From: Aeromonas caviae
GTDB lineage: Bacteria; Pseudomonadota; Gammaproteobacteria; Enterobacterales; Aeromonadaceae
Reading direction: 5' to 3'
NCBI RefSeq assembly: GCF_000819785.1
Contig: NZ_CDBK01000004.1
Span: 1,264-54,998 of the forward strand
DNA: 53,735 nucleotides
Shown here: piece by piece, positions 33,536 to 42,753 of the stretch
How the letters are laid out: every line of letters starts with the position of its first letter
How positions within the stretch are numbered: position 1 is the stretch's first letter
Position numbers and translations under genes: made by a program
Notes under the pieces: model-generated
What the model saw: only the letters and a program-made list of their open reading frames with translations
Told to the model about the DNA's origin: nothing
Database searches by the model: none

Positions 33536-34030
33536 ATGAAGAAGATAATGGGGGGCGCCCTGGCCCTGTTGATGGTGGGTTGTGCGAGCGACAACAACGG
33601 CGGCGAGCAGTATCGCTATACCCCGCCGGTTGCCAAGGCAACCAACAACACCCAGGAGATGGCGATCCCGGTGGATCTGGTGTGGGCCCGTGCCGAGAAG
33701 TGGTTCGGCGATCACGGCCTGAACATCGAGAACAGCCAGCGTGGTGCCGGTCTGATGACCGCCAACGTGGAAAACTCGGCCGATGGTCTGGAGTGGCTGG
33801 ATTGCGGCACCATGGGGTCCAAGGTGGCGCTGGGCAACCCCAACCTGCAGATCAACCTGATCATCACCCAGAGCGGCAACAACAGCGTCGCCACCGTGAA
33901 TGTCAAGGGCAATACCCAGCTCTACTTCGTCGAGTCCTCCGGCGAGCGAGTGCTGGCTCCCTCCATCACCCCGGTGTGCGTCTCCCGCGGCAGCCTGGAA
34001 CAGAGCCTGTTCTCCACCCTCGGCAACTGA
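33536..34030 (+). CDS. Hypothetical lipoprotein, 164 aa
   Basis: Signal MKKIMGGALALLMVGC with lipobox MVGC, then a polar linker rich in Asn and Gly and a compact domain (VDLVWARAEKWFGDHGLNIE, GLEWLDCGTMGSKV, NLIITQSGNNSVATVNVKG, SITPVCVSRGSLEQSL). Cys residues in LDCG and PVCV could form a disulfide. The alternating strands and VDLVWARAEKWF start recall small BamC-like folds, but no family is recognised with confidence. It is divergent from the EAL gene and ends at a bidirectional terminator. Confidence 0.8.
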   Translation: MKKIMGGALALLMVGCASDNNGGEQYRYTPPVAKATNNTQEMAIPVDLVWARAEKWFGDHGLNIENSQRGAGLMTANVENSADGLEWLDCGTMGSKVALGNPNLQINLIITQSGNNSVATVNVKGNTQLYFVESSGERVLAPSITPVCVSRGSLEQSLFSTLGN

Positions 34031-34045
34031 TCCTGCCGGGTATCA

Positions 34046-34079
34046 TGAAAAACCCCGTTGCGTGCAACGGGGTTTTTTT
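34046..34079. terminator. Bidirectional terminator
   Basis: AAAAACCCCGTTGC/GCAACGGGGTTTTTTT. It serves the rightward lipoprotein gene and the leftward rsgA-psd operon. Confidence 0.93.
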
Positions 34080-34126
34080 ATGCCTGCTCCGCGCCCATCA
34101 GGGCGTGAGGGGAGGGATGACGAGGA

Positions 34127-34528
34127 TCAGGGGGTCAGATCGCCGTGATAGAGTACATGGTCGCCGGATTTGAGCACATAGCCCTTCCAGGGGAAGAGCT
34201 GATAGCCACCGCCCTGCCAGGACCAGTTGCCCTCTTCGCCCTGGCGGATCAGCCGGATCGGCTCGCCCTCTGGCAGGGTCAGCTCGGCCTGACTCTGATC
34301 GGCATTGAACAGCACGAAGGCGCTGACGGTCTGACCGGCATCGGTCGGATTGAGGCGAATGCCCTGCTCGAACAGCCGCACGCACTGGCCTGCCAGCGCC
34401 GACCATTGATAACCCGCGCTGCCGATGCAGCCATGTTCGTCGCGATCCGCGCCGACCAGGGGCTCCTTCGGTGTCGTGTTGCAGGCGGCCAGCAGCAGGG
34501 TGGCCGCCATCAGGGTCAGGGTGCGCAT
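34127..34528 (-). CDS. Hypothetical lipoprotein, 133 aa
   Basis: Signal MRTLTLMAATLLLAAC with lipobox LAAC. The mature protein has GCIGSAGYQWSALAGQCVRLFEQG, whose two Cys probably pair, and a beta-rich C-terminus ending in LYHGDLTP. AAGGAG precedes the ATG, which lies two bases past the stop of the upstream gene. It is the last gene of the rsgA-psd operon. Function unknown. Confidence 0.8.
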   Translation of the reverse strand: MRTLTLMAATLLLAACNTTPKEPLVGADRDEHGCIGSAGYQWSALAGQCVRLFEQGIRLNPTDAGQTVSAFVLFNADQSQAELTLPEGEPIRLIRQGEEGNWSWQGGGYQLFPWKGYVLKSGDHVLYHGDLTP

Positions 34529-34530
34529 GG

Positions 34531-34782
34531 TTACTCCTTGGCGTCCCGTTCGATGACGATGTTGGAGAAGCCCAGTTCCTTGAAGTAGTTCTCCCGGTAA
34601 TCCTTCACGCTCTTCTTGTCGCGGCGGCACACCTGGGCCAACTGCTCTTCCATGGCGTGGAAGCGGGTCAGATCGATCCCCTCGGCGGCGGCAACGGCAT
34701 CATAGATGCTGTTGAACTTGTCATTGGCGTAGCCAATCTCCCTGGCCTGCTTCTTGTAGGTGTAGGTAATCTTGAACGCCAT
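34531..34782 (-). CDS. Small protein resembling DUF2960
   Basis: 83-aa soluble protein (MAFKITYTYKKQAREIGYAN, DAVAAAEGIDLTRFHAMEEQ, KDYRENYFKELGFSNIVIE). The AVAAAEGIDLTRF block resembles the DUF2960 family of Vibrio and Aeromonas, recalled from memory and not verified. It is packed four bases after the VF530 gene and two bases before the lipoprotein gene, so the three are translated from one message. Confidence 0.75.
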   Translation of the reverse strand: MAFKITYTYKKQAREIGYANDKFNSIYDAVAAAEGIDLTRFHAMEEQLAQVCRRDKKSVKDYRENYFKELGFSNIVIERDAKE

Positions 34783-34786
34783 GGCG

Positions 34787-35035
34787 TCACTCCTTCTCTT
34801 TGGCCTGCTTGCGCTGGACGTACAGATAGAGGCTTTCGACCTTCTCTCTGGCCCAGGGGGTCTTGCGCAAGAACTTCAGGCTGGACTTGATGCTGGGATT
34901 ATCGGTGAAGCAGCGGATATTGATCTGCTGCCCCAGCGCTTCCCAGCCATAGTGCGCGACCAGAGCGGTGACGATGGCCTCCAGGGTCAGCCCGTGCAGC
35001 GGGTTGTTCTTCTGGGAAGCGGGTTGATCGCTCAT
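34787..35035 (-). CDS. VF530-family small DNA-binding-like protein
   Basis: 82-aa protein with the VF530/DUF2132 pattern [32 protein letters not shown] followed by [22 protein letters not shown] (both quoted as longer blocks of one domain; residues about 12-43 and 46-67). The Vibrio fischeri protein has a solved fold suggesting nucleic-acid binding, but its function is unknown. Its ATG overlaps the psd stop codon (ATGA), which indicates translational coupling. Confidence 0.85.
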   Translation of the reverse strand: MSDQPASQKNNPLHGLTLEAIVTALVAHYGWEALGQQINIRCFTDNPSIKSSLKFLRKTPWAREKVESLYLYVQRKQAKEKE

Positions 35036-35904
35036 GCTTGCGCCGCCAGGGTGGCAAAGGGCTGACCCATGCGGGTGGTGACCCCGTTGGCCAGGTGCGG
35101 CTCGAAACCGGCCAGCATGCCCGGGCCAAACAGGCAGACGACAGTACTGCCCAGCTTGAACAGGCCCATCTCGGCCCCCTTTTGCAGGGTGATGGCTTCA
35201 TCGCCGGTGTAGTCCCAGCGCACCACCTTCTTCTCTTTGGTCGGCGCTATGTTGCCGGCCCAGATGGTTTCGATGCTCGCGACGATAGTGGCACCGACCA
35301 GCACCAGGGCCATGGGGCCGTGGGGGGTACGGAAGGTGGCCACCACCCGCTCGTTGCGGGCAAACAGGTTGGGCACGTTCTCGGCGGTGAGGGGGTTGAC
35401 GGAGAAGAGATCCCCCGGCACGAACACCATGCTCTCCAGCACGCCGTCCAGCGGCATGTGGATGCGGTGGTAATCCTTGGGTGCCAGATAGATGGTAGCG
35501 AAGTCGCCATCCTTGAACGGGGCCACCAGATCCTCATAGCCCCCCAGCAGCTCGCGGGCGCTGTAGTCGTGGCCCTTGGCCTGGATGATGCGACCTTGGC
35601 TGATGGGCCCGAGCTGGCTGACGGTGCCATCCACCGGCAGGGCCAGGGTCATGGCGTCTTCCACCACGGGGCGGATGCCGGGTTTGAGCTCGCGGGTGAA
35701 GAATTCGTTGAAGCTCTTGTAGTGGGCCGGACTCTCGTGCAGCGCCTCGCTCATGTCGACCTGGTACTGCTTGATAAAGGCCTCGATCACCCTGGTGGTG
35801 AGGTTGCCCGCTTCGGCGGCGGCAAGTTTGCCCACCAGGCGGGAGAGGGCGTGTTTGGGCAGGCAGTATTGACCGGCAATTTTCAGGTTGTCAGTGATGC
35901 TCAT
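35032..35904 (-). CDS. psd: Phosphatidylserine decarboxylase proenzyme
   Basis: Inner-membrane-associated enzyme that converts phosphatidylserine to phosphatidylethanolamine. The 290-aa proenzyme cleaves itself at LGST (in [17 protein letters not shown] near residue 255) to make the pyruvoyl group on the small alpha subunit. Catalytic-charge elements include the Asp of [11 protein letters not shown] and the His of [12 protein letters not shown] start at [13 protein letters not shown] (35904). Alternatives are ATG 35913 and GTG 35937, the latter overlapping the rsgA stop. The rsgA-psd order beside orn is conserved in gammaproteobacteria. Confidence 0.95.
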   Translation of the reverse strand: MSITDNLKIAGQYCLPKHALSRLVGKLAAAEAGNLTTRVIEAFIKQYQVDMSEALHESPAHYKSFNEFFTRELKPGIRPVVEDAMTLALPVDGTVSQLGPISQGRIIQAKGHDYSARELLGGYEDLVAPFKDGDFATIYLAPKDYHRIHMPLDGVLESMVFVPGDLFSVNPLTAENVPNLFARNERVVATFRTPHGPMALVLVGATIVASIETIWAGNIAPTKEKKVVRWDYTGDEAITLQKGAEMGLFKLGSTVVCLFGPGMLAGFEPHLANGVTTRMGQPFATLAAQA

Positions 35905-35933
35905 GATCTTCATCTGGGAATGAGTTGAACGGG

Positions 35934-36968
35934 TCACAGCCGCGCCTGTTGGCGACCGTGGCGGGCTTCCTGCATGGTTTCCAGGATGCGGTGGTAGTTG
36001 TGGAAACGATCGGCGCTGATGGCGCCCGCTTCGACCGCGGCGCGCAGGGCGCAGCCGGGATCATCCTTGTGGGTGCAGTCGCGGAACTTGCAGCCACCCA
36101 GGTAGTCGCGAAACTCGACGAAGCACCAGGTGATGCGGTCGGCTTCCAGGTGCCAGAGGGCGAACTCGCGGATCCCGGGGGAGTCGATGAGATCGCCGCC
36201 GCTCGGGAAGTGGTAGAGCCGCGCCGTGGTGGTGGTGTGCTGGCCGAGCCCCGAGTTCTCGGAGATCTCGCCGGTGAGCACGTCCAGCCCCGGCATCAGG
36301 GCGTTGGTGAGGGACGACTTGCCCACCCCGGACTGGCCCACGAAGATGCTGATCTTGTCGGTGAGCGCCGCCTTGAGGGCGTCGATGCCCTCACCGCTCT
36401 CGCAGCTCACCAGCAGCACCTCGTAACCGAGCTTGCGGTAGGTCTCGAGCTGATGCTCGATACGGGCGCGGGCCGCGTCATCGAGCATGTCGACCTTGTT
36501 CAGCACGATGAGGGGCGCTATCTCCACATCTTCTGCCGCCACCAGGTAGCGGTCGACGATGTTGGTGGAGAACTCGGGCATCACCGCCGAGACGATGATG
36601 ATCTGGTCGATGTTGGCGGCGATGGGTTTGACCCCGTCGTAGAAGTCCGGCCGGGTCAGCACCGAGTGGCGCGGGTGCACCGCCTCGATGACGCCGGCAG
36701 TCGCGGCATTGAGGCCGGGGCGCCACACCACCTTGTCGCCGCACACCAGGCTGCTGATGCTGCTGCGCCGCAGGTTGCTGCGGTGGATGGCACCATCGCT
36801 TGCCTCGACATCCGCGTGCTGGCCGAAACGGCTGATCACCACCCCTTCGATGGCGGGGCCGAACAGGGTGTCATCTACCACTGTGGTGTGCTCTTTTTGC
36901 AGCCGCCGCTCGCGGTTGGCCTGGACGCGCCTTTGTTGACCCAGATTGAGTTTTGCTTTCTTTGCCAC
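35934..36968 (-). CDS. rsgA: Ribosome small-subunit biogenesis GTPase RsgA
   Basis: 344-aa circularly permuted GTPase that checks late 30S assembly. It has a basic N-terminus ([20 protein letters not shown]), an OB domain ([16 protein letters not shown]), permuted GTPase motifs in the order [20 protein letters not shown], and a C-terminal zinc site [14 protein letters not shown]. Comparison with E. coli RsgA, which begins MSKNKLSKGQQRRV, places the start at the GTG at 36968. A longer frame with an upstream ATG would run over the orn promoter region. First gene of a five-gene operon. Confidence 0.95.
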   Translation of the reverse strand: MAKKAKLNLGQQRRVQANRERRLQKEHTTVVDDTLFGPAIEGVVISRFGQHADVEASDGAIHRSNLRRSSISSLVCGDKVVWRPGLNAATAGVIEAVHPRHSVLTRPDFYDGVKPIAANIDQIIIVSAVMPEFSTNIVDRYLVAAEDVEIAPLIVLNKVDMLDDAARARIEHQLETYRKLGYEVLLVSCESGEGIDALKAALTDKISIFVGQSGVGKSSLTNALMPGLDVLTGEISENSGLGQHTTTTARLYHFPSGGDLIDSPGIREFALWHLEADRITWCFVEFRDYLGGCKFRDCTHKDDPGCALRAAVEAGAISADRFHNYHRILETMQEARHGRQQARL

Positions 36969-37059
36969 GGGGTTTGCCAGTTTATGAACAGATTCAAAGC
37001 CAGTATGATACATGCAAATTGGCAAAATTCCGCCATTCCTCCCAATAGAGAGAGCAATC

Positions 37060-37605
37060 ATGACAGTCAGCGCGCAGAACCTAGTATGGATCGACATGGA
37101 GATGACGGGTCTGGACCCCGAAGAGAACGTGGTACTGGAGATCGCCACCATCGTCACCGACAAGGACCTGAACGTGCTGGCCGAAGGGCCGGTCATCGCC
37201 ATCCACCAGAGCGAGGAAGAGCTGGGCAAGATGGATGACTGGAACGTCAACACCCACACCAAGAGCGGGCTGGTGGCCCGGGTCAAGGCGAGTGAATACG
37301 ACGAGGCCAAGGCCGTTGCCGAGACCCTCGCCTTCATTCGCCAGTGGGTGCCGGAGCGCACCAGCCCCCTGTGCGGCAACAGCATCGGCCAGGATCGCCG
37401 CTTCATGGTCAAGCACATGAGCGATCTGGAAGCCTTCTTCCATTACCGCAACGTGGACGTCAGCACCATCAAGGAGCTGGTCCGTCGCTGGCAGCCTGAA
37501 CTGCTGGATCAGTTCAAGAAGAGCGGCTCCCACCAGGCGCTGGACGACATCCGCGAATCCATCGCCGAACTGCAGTTCTACCGCGCCCACGTCTTCAAAA
37601 TCTGA
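37060..37605 (+). CDS. orn: Oligoribonuclease
   Basis: 181-aa 3'-5' exoribonuclease of the DEDDh family that degrades dinucleotides and other very short RNAs, including pGpG from cyclic-di-GMP turnover. Exo [13 protein letters not shown] carries Asp and Glu, exo II region [11 protein letters not shown], and exo [17 protein letters not shown] contains the final His and Asp. AGAGAGCAATC precedes the ATG. It is divergent from rsgA and lies just upstream of the tRNA-Gly array. With two EAL proteins in the window, it completes the breakdown route for the second messenger. Confidence 0.97.
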   Translation: MTVSAQNLVWIDMEMTGLDPEENVVLEIATIVTDKDLNVLAEGPVIAIHQSEEELGKMDDWNVNTHTKSGLVARVKASEYDEAKAVAETLAFIRQWVPERTSPLCGNSIGQDRRFMVKHMSDLEAFFHYRNVDVSTIKELVRRWQPELLDQFKKSGSHQALDDIRESIAELQFYRAHVFKI

Positions 37606-37696
37606 GTGGCTGGCAAGGGTTTGCCGTCGTTCGGTTGCTAAAATCAGCAGTTCGGCCAGCTTTTGAGCGAACGGCTGCAACCAGACAAAAAAGCCC

Positions 37697-37724
37697 TTGC
37701 AATTGGAATGTCTGCTCTTATAAT
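37697..37724 (+). promoter_or_regulatory. Promoter of the tRNA-Gly array
   Basis: TTGCAA (37697-37702), a 16-base spacer and a perfect TATAAT (37719-37724), about 60 bp before the first tRNA. Confidence 0.75.
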
Positions 37725-37782
37725 TCGGCTCCCGTACAGTAGCGCAAGCAACCAAATGCTGTACGGTCTGTTTTCAGGTTTT

Positions 37783-37858
<76 letters not shown>

Positions 37859-37883
37859 AAATGTTTGCTGATGACGTTCCGGT

Positions 37884-37959
<76 letters not shown>

Positions 37960-37991
37960 ATCATCAGCACAGCCTCAAGACAATCCATGTT

Positions 37992-38067
<76 letters not shown>

Positions 38068-38076
38068 ATATGCAGT

Positions 38077-38157
38077 GCCGGAGTCACCGCGTTGGTAGAG
38101 CATGTTCAGTGCTTGCCAAGGTCGGGGTAGCGAGCGCGAGTCTCGTTGCTGGCTCCA
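38077..38157 (+). pseudogene. Degenerate tRNA-Gly
   Basis: Keeps GTTGGTAGAGC, TTGCCAAGGTCGGGG, GAGTCTCGT and the terminal TCCA, but the D-stem 5' strand is lost and five extra bases lie before the anticodon stem. The acceptor is GCCGGAG with TGCTGGC: pair 3-70 has changed on both strands (G-C to C-G), pair 4-69 is G-U and 6-67 is mismatched. Confidence 0.75.
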
Positions 38158-38181
38158 AAAATATGTAAGTGATATTCCGAT

Positions 38182-38257
<76 letters not shown>

Positions 38258-38281
38258 ATCACTTGCAGATGACATTCTGTT

Positions 38282-38357
<76 letters not shown>

Positions 38358-38395
38358 AACAGTGTCCGGTAGATATGTGTAAGTGACATTCCGTT

Positions 38396-38471
<76 letters not shown>

Positions 38472-38495
38472 ATCACTTGCAGATGACATCCTGTT

Positions 38496-38571
<76 letters not shown>

Positions 38572-38641
38572 ATCTCTCTTCGAACCCTTCGAATTCAATC
38601 TCTCCCCCAAGTACACGAATCCAGTTTCTCAGTACCATCAC

Positions 38642-38719
<78 letters not shown>

Positions 38720-39075
38720 ATCTCTCTTCGACGTCCTCATAATCCCTTTGAATTGCCCATCACATCGCGCTGCGATGATTTGTCGTATCCGGCGTTTGCC
38801 TGATTTCTCTCTTCCCCGCACATCCCAAGTCATAAGACCAAAATGTATTGCTTGCTAATAGCCTCCCGGAGATCGGGTACAACCCTTTGCGGTCGGCTAA
38901 CAGGCTTGGCAGGGCCTGAATGACAGACAGTGGCTCGGTATAAGTTAAAACCGGGGCATTTAACCAAAACTCATCATTTTGATTTATAGCGGCTGGTGGC
39001 GGCCATAAACGGCTTGCAGGTGGGGATGGCAAGCCCGGCAAGAGCTCTGCCGATCGAGGAGGGGAAATTGCGGGC
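38720..39075. other. No gene recognised
   Basis: About 350 bp between the tRNA-Gly array and the cold-shock gene terminator. A leftward frame here (38760-39077) has no ribosome site and low-complexity Pro/Ser content, so it is not called. Confidence 0.5.
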
Positions 39076-39108
39076 AAAAAAATAGGAGGGGCGATGGCTC
39101 CTCCTACG
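39076..39108 (-). terminator. Terminator of the cold-shock gene
   Basis: Leftward TAGGAGG and CCTCCTA around a 10-base loop, followed by seven T. Confidence 0.88.
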
Positions 39109-39125
39109 GGTTCACTGGCGCTGGC

Positions 39126-39335
39126 TCAGATAACGGTGACGTTCTCGGCCTGAGGACCTTTTTTGCCCTGGGTCACAGTGAACTGGACTTTTTGACCTTC
39201 AGCCAGGGTCTTGAAACCTGCGCTCTGGATGGAGGAGAAGTGAACGAAAACGTCCGGTCCCTGGGATTGCTCGATGAAGCCAAAACCCTTGGTTTCGTTG
39301 AACCATTTTACTTGGCCGGTGCGAATGTCAGACAT
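39126..39335 (-). CDS. CspA-family cold-shock protein
   Basis: 69-aa single OB-fold RNA/DNA chaperone. The RNP motifs are KGFGFIEQ (RNP1) and VFVHFSSI (RNP2), with [15 protein letters not shown] at the N-terminus. Its length and acidic-neutral sequence are like CspC/CspE types. The leader from the predicted start near 39468 is about 130 nt, long as in other csp genes, which allows post-transcriptional control. A terminator follows. Confidence 0.95.
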   Translation of the reverse strand: MSDIRTGQVKWFNETKGFGFIEQSQGPDVFVHFSSIQSAGFKTLAEGQKVQFTVTQGKKGPQAENVTVI

Positions 39336-39474
39336 GTGGTAAGTCCTATCTATAACAAAATGAAACTAAGCCTGGTTGGGCAGCATTTGCCTGGAAGTCA
39401 GGGGTTGAAGCATGACTGACCACGTCTCTTTGTCCCAGTAGCATGTAGCACAATCCCTGTCTAAAGCCTGACCG

Positions 39475-39502
39475 ATTGTACTGGAGCCCGATCCCTTGTC
39501 AA
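39475..39502 (-). promoter_or_regulatory. Promoter of the cold-shock gene
   Basis: Leftward TTGACA (39497-39502), a 16-base spacer and TACAAT (39475-39480). Confidence 0.7.
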
Positions 39503-39573
39503 TTTGGCACTTTTCATTTTTTGAGCGAGCTAAAAGTATTGTGAAGTCAGCAGCTTGTTTCATGCTTCACATC

Positions 39574-39602
39574 AAAAAAAACGGGAGGCCATGGCCTCCC
39601 GT
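39574..39602 (-). terminator. Terminator of the OapA-like gene
   Basis: Leftward ACGGGAGGCC/GGCCTCCCGT followed by a run of T. A second GC hairpin (AAGGGGG/CCCCCTT, 39609-39630) overlaps the stop codon. Confidence 0.88.
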
Positions 39603-39628
39603 CTGCATAAGGGGGTGGTCGAGCCCCC

Positions 39629-40288
39629 TTATTCCTTGAGGGCGAACCCTTCCCCCTGGCGGTCGTAGCGGTAGCTGACCTGACCGAGAGAGCGGACCTC
39701 GACCCGCTGGATGCGGCGGCTGGTGTCCACCAGGATGAACACCGACTTGCCCGACTGCAGCCGGGTCAGCGGCCTGTCCGGCCCTTCGATGGCGATGAGC
39801 CGGCTGAGCTCGGCCCCCGGCAGCTCGAACTTGCGGAAGATGGAGTAGAGGGTTTCACCGGCCTGCACGTCGTGCTGCAACCAGGTGCCATCCACTTTCT
39901 CCTCGACGGGCTTGGCGGCCTGGGGCTCACCGGCGTTGCCGACGGTCAGGGCCTGGGCCGGCACGGCCAGGGGCACAGCCAGAGAGCCTGATGGCGCCGT
40001 GGTCGGGGCGGCGGGGGCGGGCTCCCAGGCCAGCACCAGCAGCCAGAGCGGGATCAGCACCAGCAACCCTATGGTGTGTTTGCGGGGCAGGGGGCTTGCC
40101 AGCTTGAACGAGGCCGCCTTCGGCTCCTTGTTGCGCTGACCCAGGCCACTCATGCCCTGGCCGAGACGCTGGCGCAGGGGCAGGGTAGCCGCGTTGATAC
40201 GTTGGAGCAGGGTTCCTTGTGATTCGTCTTGGCGACGCTGCTGGGCTCGTCTGTTATGGCCACGTGGGCGACGGTCCGGGGTGGGCAC
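39629..40288 (-). CDS. OapA/YtfB-family LysM-like cell-envelope protein
   Basis: 219-aa single-pass membrane protein. A basic cytoplasmic start (MPTPDRRPRGHNRRAQQRR) and an OapA N-terminal segment lead to one helix (HTIGLLVLIPLWLLVLAW, about 70-87), a Pro/Ala-rich periplasmic linker, and a C-terminal OapA/LysM-like domain (TWLQHDVQAGETLYSIFRKF) that should bind glycan strands. The E. coli homologue YtfB localises to the division site; Haemophilus OapA affects adherence and colony opacity. It probably links the cell surface to peptidoglycan. Confidence 0.85.
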   Translation of the reverse strand: MPTPDRRPRGHNRRAQQRRQDESQGTLLQRINAATLPLRQRLGQGMSGLGQRNKEPKAASFKLASPLPRKHTIGLLVLIPLWLLVLAWEPAPAAPTTAPSGSLAVPLAVPAQALTVGNAGEPQAAKPVEEKVDGTWLQHDVQAGETLYSIFRKFELPGAELSRLIAIEGPDRPLTRLQSGKSVFILVDTSRRIQRVEVRSLGQVSYRYDRQGEGFALKE

Positions 40289-40387
40289 GGCATTTACCTC
40301 TCACTACATTGCCTGCCATCAGGCAAATATGCCGCCTATGGTAAACGGACTCGTCCCCGAGGGGGAGAGTCCGGAGCATGAAAATTA

Positions 40388-42490
40388 TCAGCTGAGACGA
40401 AACTGACCCAACAATTGCTGCAAACGTTCCGCCGCCTGACGCAAGGCCTGACTGGCGTTGGCCGTGCTGGTGGCGTCCCTGGCGATGTCGTTGGCCAGTG
40501 CGCTGGTTTTTGACAGATTGCCGGAGACAGTCTCGGAAACCGAGCTCTGCTCCTCGGCGGCGGAGGCGATCTGGTAGGTCATGTCGTTGATGGTGGCGAT
40601 GGCCTGGAAGATGCTGCCGAGGGCCGCCTCCGCCTGATCCGCTTCCCCCACCGCCTGATGGGTCAGCTGCTGGCTCTGCTGGATGGCGTTGACCGCGTTG
40701 GTGGAGCTGTGGCGGATCTTGTCGATCAGCTCCTGGGTATTCTGCACCGCCTGCTGGGTGTTGCCCGCCAGCTTGCGCACCTCGTCGGCCACCACCGCAA
40801 AACCGCGCCCCTGCTCGCCGGCCCGGGCCGCCTCGATGGCGGCGTTGAGCGCCAGCAGGTTGGTCTGATCGGCGATCCCCTGGATGACGGTGAGGATGCT
40901 GGTGATCTGCTCGCTGTCGTGAGCCAGCCCTTCCACCACTTCGGCGCCCTTGCCCGCCTCGGCGGCCACCTTGTGCATGGAGTGGATCACCCGCTGGAAG
41001 CGTACCTTGCCCTCGTCCGCCGCGCTCTGGGCCTGCTTGGCGGAGTCGGCGGTGTTGTTGGCGTGGGTGGCCACCTCCTGGCTGACGTAGGACATCTCCT
41101 GCACCGCGGTCAGCATCTGCTCCATCTCGGCCTGATGATGCTGCAGGTTGCTGTCGGTCTGGCCGGCGATGCGATCGGTATCCCCAGCGTGGCGATGGAC
41201 CTCGCTGGCGGTCTTCTGCACATCCCCGAGCAGGGCCTGCAGCTTGTCGATGAAGCGGTTGATGCCCCGGGCCAGGGCCCCCAGCTCGTCCCGGGAGCGG
41301 CTCTCCAGACGCTTGGTGAGATCCCCCTCGCCGTCGGCGATGTCATCCACCAGGCTCACCATCTGGCGGATGGGGCCCGTGATGCTGCGGGCAATGACCA
41401 GCATGGTGCCAAGGGCCAGCACCAGCACCAGCAGGGCACCGATGAGCTGCTGGGTCATGGCGGCGCGGTTCATGTCGGTAAGCTGGCGTGCCAGCTCGTC
41501 CGCTCCCGCCAGCACCACCTTGTAGGGCAGGGTGACGATGATGGCCCAGTTGCGGGCCATGCCGGGCACCGCGATGGGCACCGAGATGCGAAACGCGTCG
41601 GTGAGCTCCTGGCGCTGCACGTCCGGTTTGAGGTACTGCTGCCAGCCGTTGCCGAGCACCTTGTCGGCGCGGCTGCCGAGCAGGCTGGCGTCGCCGCTGG
41701 TACCGGTGATGACGCCGGCGGCGCTGACGATCAGGGTCTCCCCCTTGCCGTCATAGATGTTGCTGTTGAGGGACTGGGCCTGGCGGCTGATGGAGTCCAC
41801 CGCCAGATCCAGCGCGGCGATGCCCTTGAACCGGCCATCCACCAGGATGGGGGTGGTGATGGTGCTCACCAGCACCTGCTGGCCGTTGATGTCCACCTTG
41901 AAGGGATCGATGAGGCAGGGGCGCCCCTCCCGTTTCGGGCAGGCGTAGTAGTCGTTGGCCGGGTTGCCGAACTCGTCCGGATCGCTCTTTTCGATGGAGA
42001 GCAGCAGATCGCTGCCGATCTGATCCTTGTCGCGGTAGAAGTAGGGAACGAAGCGCCCCTTGTCGTCACTGCCAAGGGCTGCCTGTCCCGCGAAGCTTTC
42101 GTCCTGGCCGTCGAAGCCGTTGGGCTCGAAGCCCGCGAAGGCGCCATAGAGCTGGGGCTCCAAAGCAAGCTGGGCCTTGAGCAGGTCGGTGGCTTGCTGG
42201 CGATCCAGCGGCAGCTTGCCCTCCTGCTGGCGAGCGAAGACGCTGGCCATCTGCTGGGTGTAGGAGAGCCCCTTTTGCAGCAGCTGGGTGATGGTAGCGG
42301 CCTCGGCACGGGCGTTGGCGCTCACCTTCTGCCACGCCTCCTGTTGCAGGGCGGCGCGGCTGGAGTCGATGGTGAGCTGCTGGGTCTGCCGGCCTGAATA
42401 CTGGTTGAGCAGGATCAGGATGACCAGGGCCGTGGTCATGGCGACACCGGCCAGTACCAGGATACGATTCTGGATAGAACGAAACTGCAT
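40388..42490 (-). CDS. Methyl-accepting chemotaxis protein, Cache-HAMP type
   Basis: 700-aa chemoreceptor. TM1 at about 8-25 (ILVLAGVAMTTALVILIL) is followed by a large periplasmic Cache-type sensor containing FAGFEPNGFDG, FVPYFYRDKDQIG and a Cys pair (YACPKREGRPCL). TM2 follows near 345-365 (LIGALLVLVLALGTMLVIA), then HAMP (RSITGPIRQMVSLVDDIADG) and a long helical signalling domain with the hairpin tip EAARAGEQGRGFAVVADEVR. No C-terminal CheB/CheR docking pentapeptide is seen. The ligand is unknown; Cache sensors often bind amino acids or small organic acids. Confidence 0.93.
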   Translation of the reverse strand: MQFRSIQNRILVLAGVAMTTALVILILLNQYSGRQTQQLTIDSSRAALQQEAWQKVSANARAEAATITQLLQKGLSYTQQMASVFARQQEGKLPLDRQQATDLLKAQLALEPQLYGAFAGFEPNGFDGQDESFAGQAALGSDDKGRFVPYFYRDKDQIGSDLLLSIEKSDPDEFGNPANDYYACPKREGRPCLIDPFKVDINGQQVLVSTITTPILVDGRFKGIAALDLAVDSISRQAQSLNSNIYDGKGETLIVSAAGVITGTSGDASLLGSRADKVLGNGWQQYLKPDVQRQELTDAFRISVPIAVPGMARNWAIIVTLPYKVVLAGADELARQLTDMNRAAMTQQLIGALLVLVLALGTMLVIARSITGPIRQMVSLVDDIADGEGDLTKRLESRSRDELGALARGINRFIDKLQALLGDVQKTASEVHRHAGDTDRIAGQTDSNLQHHQAEMEQMLTAVQEMSYVSQEVATHANNTADSAKQAQSAADEGKVRFQRVIHSMHKVAAEAGKGAEVVEGLAHDSEQITSILTVIQGIADQTNLLALNAAIEAARAGEQGRGFAVVADEVRKLAGNTQQAVQNTQELIDKIRHSSTNAVNAIQQSQQLTHQAVGEADQAEAALGSIFQAIATINDMTYQIASAAEEQSSVSETVSGNLSKTSALANDIARDATSTANASQALRQAAERLQQLLGQFRLS

Positions 42491-42536
42491 CGCGCGTTCC
42501 TTGTATCGTTGAGGGTTCGTTGACGGGGTGACTGAA

Positions 42537-42544
42537 GTATCGGC
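42537..42544 (-). promoter_or_regulatory. Possible sigma-28 -10 element for the chemoreceptor
   Basis: Leftward GCCGATAC, one base from the sigma-28 -10 consensus GCCGATAA, 47 bp before the start. The -35 position reads TGGA instead of TAAA, so support is partial. Confidence 0.35.
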
Positions 42545-42753
42545 TGTGCGGGAGATCTCTCCAGCGACCTCGCCTAGCTAAGCGGGAAAAAAGGGAAAAT
42601 TCTGAGACATCACTCTAAAACAGCGGTTTTTGCGGGAATAGACCCTATTTTCCCCTCTGCCTCGCCATGGTTTTCCCATCCGTCATTGTCGGTGCTAAAA
42701 TGCGACGGTTTTTTTAACGAATTGGCCCAAGGCCCTCTACACAAGGCTTAAAG

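Noticed and set aside
35905..35937. GTG start for psd overlapping the rsgA stop
   Set aside because: The overlap is tempting, but the added residues ([10 protein letters not shown]) do not resemble Psd N-termini. It stays possible.
38760..39077. 105-codon frame on the - strand before the cold-shock gene
   Set aside because: No ribosome site, no domain, and it runs into the terminator of the cold-shock gene.
42661..42753. Promoter for gltX
   Set aside because: A TAAAAT is present near 42695, but no -35 box with acceptable spacing was found.
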